From JAZKFT01 sp043760535 (lineage in GTDB: Bacteria > Bacteroidota > Bacteroidia > Chitinophagales > Chitinophagaceae), in contig JAYUOV010000188.1 in assembly GCA_043760535.1 (NCBI GenBank), forward strand, positions 1-11,795: 11,795 bases of DNA. The letters run 5' to 3'. This document shows, one piece after another, positions 7,188 through 11,795 of the stretch (positions are counted from its first letter, which is position 1; the number at the start of each line of letters is the position of its first letter). Under the pieces are notes generated by a model. That model did no database searches, was not told where the DNA came from, and worked only from the letters and a program-made list of their open reading frames with translations. The position numbers and the translations under genes were made by a program.

Positions 7188-9289
7188 AAAAGAAAACCAT
7201 TAAATGGGGTAAAAGTGCCAGCAGCTACACACAGGAAGCGTTGGATGCCATTAGTGCACACATCGGCACCTATATTGTAAGTTTTAAAATAGAAACCCAC
7301 GAAGACGAATTCATCAGCACCATAAAAAACGCCATACAAATTGGCGACATTATACGCACACAAATAACGCCGGATAACCTGAAACAGGTGTTTGACAAAT
7401 GGGTGGTAATGGTAGGCCGGGAAATTAAAGGCATAGCCGAAGAAGATTATGCCCTGCTGTTTTTTGCCGACATTATGCATGACGGAACCGTAAGCACCCA
7501 TGATAACTTAACAGCCGGATTGCTGCACAAAAACAATGCACCGGTTTTTAGCCTTGGCGGCAAAATATACGAGCTGGGCAATAAGGAAGGCTACCGACAA
7601 TTCTGGACCATTTACCACAAACCACCCAAGGCCGAATACCGAAACTATTTGCTGGAACGGCGAGATAGCCTGATACCGATAGACGAACGAAGCTTTAAAG
7701 GCGCCTACTACACACCGCTTGCCGTGGTAGATAAAGCCTACGATAAACTAACCGAAACCCTGGGCAAAAACTGGCAAAAGGAATACATAGTATGGGATAT
7801 GTGCTGCGGCGTGGGCAACCTGCAAGTAAAGCACAGTAACCCCCGCAACATATACATGAGTACGCTGGACCAGGCCGATGTGGATGTAATGAAAGCCACC
7901 AAAACCTGTGTGGCAGCAGAGCGTTTTCAGTACGATTACCTGAACGACGACATTACCGATTTTGGTACCATAGATTACAGCCTTACCAACAAACTGCCAC
8001 AGGGCTTACGCAATGCCATAGCCGAAGGGAAGCAAATTTTGGTGCTGATAAATCCGCCGTATGCGGAGGCGACAGTTGGAGATAATACTGCGGGTGGAGA
8101 TAATTCAATTAGTAAAGTTGGGGTTTCTAAAACCAAGTTTGCTGCAACATCGATGAGTAAATATGGCAAGGCAAGTAATGAATTGTTTACCCAATTTGTA
8201 GCAAGAATAGCACAAGAAATCCCAACAGCAAGTCTTGCCATGTTTAGTAAAATGAAGTATGTGAATGCACCAAATTTTGAAAAATTTAGAGAAGCTTGGA
8301 GTGCAAAGTACTTAGGAGGATTTGTTGTTCATAGTAAAGCGTTTGATGGTTTGAAAGGTGACTTTCCAATTGGTTTTTTAGTTTGGAAAACCAATACAAA
8401 CGCAAGTGTCAAAATTCCATTTACTGAAATTGAAGTAGATGTTTTAGATAAAAAAGCAAACCCAATAGGTGCAAAAACGTTTTTCAATTTACCTAATGAT
8501 AAGTTTTTGAATGTATGGATAGATAGACCAAGAACCAATGGTATTTCTGTAATACCACTAAAAAATACAGTTGCTCCAAGCCCTGGTTTAGCACCAACTC
8601 GAACAGGAACAGAAGGGGGATTAGGTTATTTGATTTATAAAGGGAACGACATTCAAAACTCAAATGCAACTTGTATTTTATCTTCTGTTTATGGCGATGG
8701 ACATGGTATTTATATGACAGATTACAATCTATCTTCTGTTGCAGTTATGTTTACAACTAGGAAAATCATAAAACAGACTTGGCTCAATGACCGAGACCAA
8801 TTCCTCCAACCCACCGAACCATTAACCGAAGCCTTTAAAAGCGACTGCCTTGTGTGGATACTTTTTAACGGCAGCAACCTTACCGCAAGTGCCAACGACC
8901 TGGAGTGGAACGGTAAAATCTGGAGCATCGTTAATCATTTTATCCCCTTTACCGAAGCCGAAGTAAACGCACCGGAGCGTTTTGAAAGTGATTTTATGGT
9001 GCAGTATTTAGCCGATAAAACCTTTAGCCCCGAGGCAGCGGCCGTATTGGCCGAAGGCAAAAAATTATGGCAGGCCTACTTTGCCCATACCGATGTAAGA
9101 ACCGTACGGGACGAGCTAAAACTAAACCGTGCCGATGTAGGCTGGTACCAAATACGCAAAGCATTGCAAGCCCGTAATGCCAGCGGCGATTTTACACCCG
9201 TTAGCTTTAAACCTTTCGAAGAAGCCTATAAGGCATTGACTGAAAAATTGCAGCCGATGGTGTATGAGTTAGGTTTTTTAAAAGTGTAA
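7127..9289 (+). CDS. N6-adenine DNA methyltransferase and specificity part of the split restriction gene
   Basis: The frame is open from ATG 7127, but its first ~18 codons (to about 7181) overlap the nuclease fragment in the wrong frame and are not natural protein; real sequence begins at LEKKTIKWGK. A helical linker is followed by FKGAYYTPLAVVDKAY, SAM-binding motif I (VWDMCCGVGNL, about 7788-7820) and catalytic motif IV NPPY (8051-8062), the signature of N6-adenine methylases. TLDQADVDVM after motif I fits motif II. Downstream, ASNELFTQFVARI, MKYVNAPNFEKF and GGFVVHSKAFDGLKGDFPIGF continue the catalytic domain, and the rest should contain target recognition. If translated by internal restart it could act as a methylase without the nuclease. 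Confidence 0.82.
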   Translation: MCNRHKESCHYEEQRCAAFLEKKTIKWGKSASSYTQEALDAISAHIGTYIVSFKIETHEDEFISTIKNAIQIGDIIRTQITPDNLKQVFDKWVVMVGREIKGIAEEDYALLFFADIMHDGTVSTHDNLTAGLLHKNNAPVFSLGGKIYELGNKEGYRQFWTIYHKPPKAEYRNYLLERRDSLIPIDERSFKGAYYTPLAVVDKAYDKLTETLGKNWQKEYIVWDMCCGVGNLQVKHSNPRNIYMSTLDQADVDVMKATKTCVAAERFQYDYLNDDITDFGTIDYSLTNKLPQGLRNAIAEGKQILVLINPPYAEATVGDNTAGGDNSISKVGVSKTKFAATSMSKYGKASNELFTQFVARIAQEIPTASLAMFSKMKYVNAPNFEKFREAWSAKYLGGFVVHSKAFDGLKGDFPIGFLVWKTNTNASVKIPFTEIEVDVLDKKANPIGAKTFFNLPNDKFLNVWIDRPRTNGISVIPLKNTVAPSPGLAPTRTGTEGGLGYLIYKGNDIQNSNATCILSSVYGDGHGIYMTDYNLSSVAVMFTTRKIIKQTWLNDRDQFLQPTEPLTEAFKSDCLVWILFNGSNLTASANDLEWNGKIWSIVNHFIPFTEAEVNAPERFESDFMVQYLADKTFSPEAAAVLAEGKKLWQAYFAHTDVRTVRDELKLNRADVGWYQIRKALQARNASGDFTPVSFKPFEEAYKALTEKLQPMVYELGFLKV
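8055..8785 (+). other. AT-rich mosaic segment inside the methyltransferase gene
   Basis: From just after the NPPY codons to about 8785 the gene changes character with no break in frame. Counted rows: 8281-8340 has 21 G/C of 60, 8461-8520 has 18, and 8701-8760 has 18, against 33 of 60 at 7801-7860 and 30 of 60 at 9121-9180. Codons shift from GCC, GGC, AAC and GAC to GCA, GGA, AAT and GAT. Boundaries are approximate (plus or minus about 40 bases). The segment covers the later catalytic domain and probably part of the recognition domain. Confidence 0.7.
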
Positions 9290-9326
9290 ATGGCAAAAAT
9301 TCTTTTATCAATAAACCGAACGTAAT

Positions 9327-9968
9327 TTGCAAATCTTAAACAACATAAAAAATGAGTTACAACTTATCATTTCAGGAAAGGGCAAAGTTGTGCATGGAGA
9401 AGCTATCCAGGCAGTTGCCCATTACCTTGCAGCAAGCCAGGCAGCAAACCCAGTGGCTGCAACAGATAAGTACATCAAAACAGAAGAAACAAAGAGGCTA
9501 ATGGAATACATTGATGCCCATAACTTATGGGTACCTGATATTGACGAGGCCAACTATATCTCTCAAGGTGCAGAGCAAAAAGTTTATCTCCGGGATGGTA
9601 GCAGCGTATTTAAACTAAACGATGCTATCTATTATGCTACCTGGTTCGACTATTTTATCAACCTGTTGCTAAATAATTATTTCTTTCCCGATACGGCTTA
9701 TCAACTCGTAGGGTTTTACAAGAAAACGCAACAAATAGTGTATGCTGTAGTAGCGCAACACTTTGTAACGGCCACCCAAAAAACTAATAACGAGCATGTA
9801 AAGCAATTTTTGCTTGCCAATGGTTTTGTCAACACCAAAAATCATGATTATCATAACCCGGATCTGGGTATTATTCTCGAAGACCTGCACGACCTAAATG
9901 TATTAACACAAAATGATAATCTCTATTTTATTGACACCGTTTTCTATCTGAAAGAGCATTTGATATAA
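9327..9968 (+). CDS. Kinase-like protein of the polyvalent-protein type
   Basis: This 213-residue protein starts at TTG 9327: an in-frame stop lies at 9312 and the next Met is residue 59, inside conserved-looking sequence, so TTG is the only start that keeps it whole. Residues 1-70 are helical and unassigned. The core resembles the Ser/Thr/Tyr-kinase-like domain known from phage and plasmid polyvalent proteins: a glycine-loop-like QGAEQKVYL (80-88), a candidate ATP lysine in VFKLN (K96), a catalytic-loop-like LEDLHDLNVL (H188, D189, N191) and a metal-binding-like YFIDT (D203). Activity is inferred, and the small lobe is unusually compact. It follows the restriction gene by 37 bases on the same strand, probably in one operon. 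GC falls back below 40%, unlike the restriction gene's flanks. It could instead be a pseudokinase or another ATP-binding regulator. Confidence 0.65.
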   Translation: MQILNNIKNELQLIISGKGKVVHGEAIQAVAHYLAASQAANPVAATDKYIKTEETKRLMEYIDAHNLWVPDIDEANYISQGAEQKVYLRDGSSVFKLNDAIYYATWFDYFINLLLNNYFFPDTAYQLVGFYKKTQQIVYAVVAQHFVTATQKTNNEHVKQFLLANGFVNTKNHDYHNPDLGIILEDLHDLNVLTQNDNLYFIDTVFYLKEHLI

Positions 9969-10056
9969 CCCCTTGCCATGGTCCCTCCACTCGAACTATG
10001 CTCCACACCGATTATGATTACATTTTTTTAACCCTGCAACTTCTCCGCTACTTTTC

Positions 10057-10196
10057 CGTCATGTTTGGTGTTATCACCAACCACGAATTTGATGTCTGTT
10101 TCAATAATAGTTGCATTATTAGCCAATACCCAATTATACAACCATTATTTATAAGTGGCTTACAGTCTGTAGCCTGGCATAACACCAACCATAGCC
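10057..10196. repeat. Structured intergenic repeat, copy B
   Basis: This is the second copy of the 5490-5629 element, in the same orientation and with no indels. Over the 132-base core (10061-10192 against 5494-5625) I count 116 identical positions: 78 of 84 in the centre, 21 of 24 in the left hairpin and 17 of 24 in the right one. The right hairpin no longer folds well here, and the central stem is shortened to 6 bp. It lies in the 317-base gap between the convergent kinase-like and sulfatase genes. The rest of that gap (9969-10056 and 10211-10285) shows no convincing gene. Confidence 0.85.
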
Positions 10197-10210
10197 GAGG
10201 TGGCGGCTAT
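10191..10210. other. 7-bp GC-rich hairpin at the right edge of copy B
   Basis: ATAGCCG (10191-10197) pairs perfectly with CGGCTAT (10204-10210) across a 6-base loop. No T tract follows on either strand, so a Rho-independent terminator is not well supported. It sits where transcripts from the kinase-like gene and the sulfatase would meet. Confidence 0.35.
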
Positions 10211-10285
10211 TGCACGATTGCCAGATTTTATAAGGCATCGGATAGCTTTTATGCCGATAAATGGAAAAAAATTGAGCCAGTTTTT

Positions 10286-11653
10286 TTATAATTTTCTTAA
10301 AACCTGAGGGTTTTCTACATGTCCTGCAGGGCGGCATTTATCACTTAAAATTTTCCCTTCGCCCAGTTCTTTTTCCATTTCTTTAAAATACAAGCTTAAT
10401 TTTTGTACGATTTCAGGATTTTTATCAGCAACATCTGTTGTTTCTCCAATATCTCTTTTAAGGTTAAAAAGCATCGTTTTATCACCTCGTACATGGTACT
10501 TCCAATCTCCTGAACGAACAGCCATTAGTTGATTGCCGCTGTAATAAAAAAAACATTCGTGTACCGGCTTAACGTTTTGTTTGCCGAGAAGTACCGAAAT
10601 AATGTCTTTGCCATCCATTACACGATCTTTAGTAACCTTTGCTCCAGCCAATTTTGCAAATGTGGGCATCAAATCCATCGTTGATAGAATTTGGTCTGAA
10701 ATACTACCCGCAGGAATTTTACCTGGCCACCACGCAACTGCAGGTTCTCTCATGCCGCCTTCAAAAACTTCCGACTTATAGCCTCTTAAAGGACCGGCAC
10801 TACTCGGACTGTTTTTTACCGGTCCATTATCCGATGTGAAAACAACAAGGGTGTTTTTATCTAAACCGTTTGCTTTTAATGCCTCTAAAATTTTTCCGAC
10901 GGATGCATCTAATTCGCTAATTGCTTGCGGATAAAGTTTATCTCTCACATTGTAATTAACCGAACCGTTTTCGCCAGCAAGCAAGGCATTAACACTATCT
11001 GGCACTTGCTTCATAAACTCTGCAGACGCATAAACGGGTCTATGGGGTAGTGGATGCGGAATGTACAGGAAGAAAGGCTCGTTCTTATGTCTTTTGATGA
11101 AATCAATAGATTTATCGGTTATTCTTTGTGTCAAATAACTGGCATCCGGGTCGGTTTCTATCACTTGCTCTCCTTCTAAAAGCGGCAGCGGTGGAAACTT
11201 AAATTTTTTATTATCAGGATGCGCCGGATGCAAGTCATGGCTATAAGGTATTCCGAAGTATTCATCAAAGCCTTGCCTTGTTGGTAATAATTCTGGTTGG
11301 TCGCCCAGGTGCCATTTACCCATAATGCCGGTGGCATAACCCTTTGTTTTTAGCAATTCTGCTATTGTTATTTCCTTTGGATTTAATCCCTTCGAATCAG
11401 CCGCTAGCAACACAATGAAGTTGGAACCTGAAGCCATATCAACTCGTTTGGGATAGCACCCCGTCATTAATGCCGCCCTTGAAGGCGTACAAAGTGGTGC
11501 GGCAGCATAAAAATTGGTCAATTTAACCCCCTCGGATGCCATTCTGTCAATATTGGGTGTGTGTACGTGCTTTCCACCAAAACAACTAAGGTCGCCGTAA
11601 CCTTGGTCGTCGGTAAAAATGATGATAAAATTTGGTGGCAGATTTTTCTTCAA
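10286..11653 (-). CDS. S1-family sulfatase, probably a lipoprotein with obscured N-terminus
   Basis: From the only canonical in-frame start (TTG 11653) this is 455 residues. It hydrolyses sulfate esters after its Cys55 in LCTPSRAALMTG (C-x-P-S-R) is converted to formylglycine by a maturation enzyme encoded elsewhere. Metal-site residues are visible in IIFTDDQGYGD (D15, D16) and FTSDNGP (D275, N276); catalytic K113 and H115 lie in GIMGKWHLG, with H204 (HPLPHRP) and K293 (RGYKSEVFEGG) further on. The C-terminal subdomain (LMAVRSGDWKYH) is present, so the enzyme is complete, though short. The frame is open upstream of TTG to 11764 and encodes HLIFFICFIGCVPKQ, a lipoprotein-like hydrophobic run with an FIGC lipobox, but it holds no ATG, GTG or TTG. 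Either a rare start such as ATT 11695 is used or the 5' end is damaged. The substrate (sulfated glycan or aryl sulfate) is not determinable. Confidence 0.9.
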   Translation of the reverse strand: MKKNLPPNFIIIFTDDQGYGDLSCFGGKHVHTPNIDRMASEGVKLTNFYAAAPLCTPSRAALMTGCYPKRVDMASGSNFIVLLAADSKGLNPKEITIAELLKTKGYATGIMGKWHLGDQPELLPTRQGFDEYFGIPYSHDLHPAHPDNKKFKFPPLPLLEGEQVIETDPDASYLTQRITDKSIDFIKRHKNEPFFLYIPHPLPHRPVYASAEFMKQVPDSVNALLAGENGSVNYNVRDKLYPQAISELDASVGKILEALKANGLDKNTLVVFTSDNGPVKNSPSSAGPLRGYKSEVFEGGMREPAVAWWPGKIPAGSISDQILSTMDLMPTFAKLAGAKVTKDRVMDGKDIISVLLGKQNVKPVHECFFYYSGNQLMAVRSGDWKYHVRGDKTMLFNLKRDIGETTDVADKNPEIVQKLSLYFKEMEKELGEGKILSDKCRPAGHVENPQVLRKL

Positions 11654-11712
11654 TACTTGTTTTGGTACACAGCCTATAAAACATATAAAAAAAATTAAAT
11701 GACTATCCGCAA

Positions 11713-11758
11713 TTTGGTTTACACTAATATATTTAGTATTTTCGTCTAAATATATTAG
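11713..11758 (+). promoter_or_regulatory. Promoter with a 13-bp perfect inverted-repeat operator
   Basis: TTTG (11713-11716) and TATTTTCG (11737-11744) fit the Bacteroidota -33/-7 pair, with a 20-base spacer and one mismatch in TAnnTTTG. CTAATATATTTAG (11724-11736) and CTAAATATATTAG (11746-11758) are exact reverse complements, and the 9 bases between them are the -7 box plus one base. The right arm ends two bases before the ATG at 11761. A dimeric regulator bound here would cover the promoter. The site also lies about 70 bases upstream of the sulfatase frame, so it could serve both genes. Confidence 0.6.
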
Positions 11759-11760
11759 CC

Positions 11761-11795
11761 ATGACTAGCACCGATTTTTTTGCCAACTACTCTGA
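11761..11795 (+). CDS. Start of a divergent plus-strand gene (truncated by window end)
   Basis: ATG 11761 opens a frame reading MTSTDFFANYS to the window edge. The well-placed promoter and operator just upstream support a real start. Eleven residues are too few to name the product. The closeness of the operator to the start suggests a tightly repressed, possibly autoregulated gene. Confidence 0.5.
   Translation, partial: MTSTDFFANYS

Larger units (their letters stand above)
6894..9289 (+). pseudogene. Type IIG-like restriction-methylation fusion, split by a one-base frameshift
   Basis: The whole gene would encode about 798 residues if one base is restored. It has an N-terminal PD-(D/E)xK-like nuclease, a helical middle, an Eco57I-like N6-adenine methyltransferase and a C-terminal specificity part. 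Frame changes at the T run 7181-7185: the first frame ends ...SSDVLPF-stop, and the second continues LEKKTIKWGKSASSY with natural protein character, so a T6-to-T5 loss is the simplest explanation. By family knowledge such single-chain enzymes both methylate and cut DNA near one asymmetric site; the site is unknown here. Flanks have GC near 50% and GCC/GGC/AAC-rich codons, unlike neighbouring genes, a sign of transfer. It is preceded at 8 bases by the ORF6N gene and followed at 37 bases by the kinase-like gene. Polymerase slippage, phase variation or sequencing error could all explain the lesion. Confidence 0.8.
5490..10196. other. Accessory/defence cassette bounded by direct repeats
   Basis: The span from repeat copy A to copy B contains a toxin-antitoxin pair, an ORF6N gene, a type IIG-like restriction-methylation gene and a polyvalent-type kinase-like gene, all typical accessory functions. 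The genes on either side are ordinary metabolism genes that both point inward. The bounding repeats are direct and offset by 4567 bases. That the cassette moves or is lost as a unit is inference: no integrase, transposase or target duplication is visible. Confidence 0.4.

Noticed and set aside
7178..7190. Programmed -1 ribosomal frameshift in the restriction gene
   Set aside because: The zero-frame heptamer G CCT TTT does not allow P-site re-pairing as in X XXY YYZ, and no downstream pseudoknot was evident; a lost T is simpler.
9998..10291. 97-codon plus-strand ORF through repeat copy B
   Set aside because: The equivalent frame in copy A is broken by a stop, and differences between the copies are not biased to third positions, so it is a chance ORF in the repeat.
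10581..10839. Plus-strand ORFs inside the sulfatase
   Set aside because: Antisense shadows of a well-supported enzyme-coding frame.

Overview
The window looks like a chromosomal stretch from a member of the Bacteroidota, most like a Chitinophagaceae-type genome. The evidence is a TonB receptor with an N-terminal carboxypeptidase-regulatory-like domain, promoter elements of the TAnnTTTG type, an ORF6N-family gene, a Bacteroidota-style toxin-antitoxin pair, and moderate to low GC outside one gene. No RNA gene or CRISPR array was found.

Layout. (a) 3-872: the C-terminal part of a membrane sensor histidine kinase, cut by the left edge. (b) 1136-5447: a SusC-like TonB-dependent outer-membrane receptor followed on the same strand by a metabolite:H+ symporter (MHS, KgtP-like) of the inner membrane, plausibly an uptake pair for a small carboxylate or similar metabolite. 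(c) 5490-10196: an accessory cassette. It holds a minus-strand Phd-like antitoxin/RelE-ParE-like toxin operon, an ORF6N-domain gene interrupted by an in-frame stop, a type IIG-like restriction-methylation gene split by a one-base frameshift, and a small kinase-like gene of the kind found in polyvalent proteins. (d) 10286-11653: a minus-strand S1-family sulfatase, apparently a lipoprotein whose normal start codon is missing. (e) 11761-11795: the first codons of a divergent plus-strand gene, with a 13-bp perfect inverted repeat wrapped around its promoter.

The most striking point is that the accessory cassette is bracketed by two direct copies of one structured repeat of about 140 bp (5490-5629 and 10057-10196; my count is 116 of 132 identical core positions, no indels). 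Each copy lies in a convergent intergenic gap, MFS/toxin on the left and kinase-like/sulfatase on the right. Removing one repeat copy plus the cassette would leave MFS-repeat-sulfatase, a simple convergent junction. The cassette may therefore be a defence module inserted at, or able to leave by, this repeat.

Inside the cassette the restriction gene is a mosaic. Its central ~730 bp, just after the NPPY methyltransferase motif, is AT-rich with different codon use, while both flanks have GC near 50%. This points to exchange of the part of the enzyme that sets specificity. Two cassette genes carry single-site lesions, so the module may be decaying, switched off, or affected by a sequencing error at one homopolymer.
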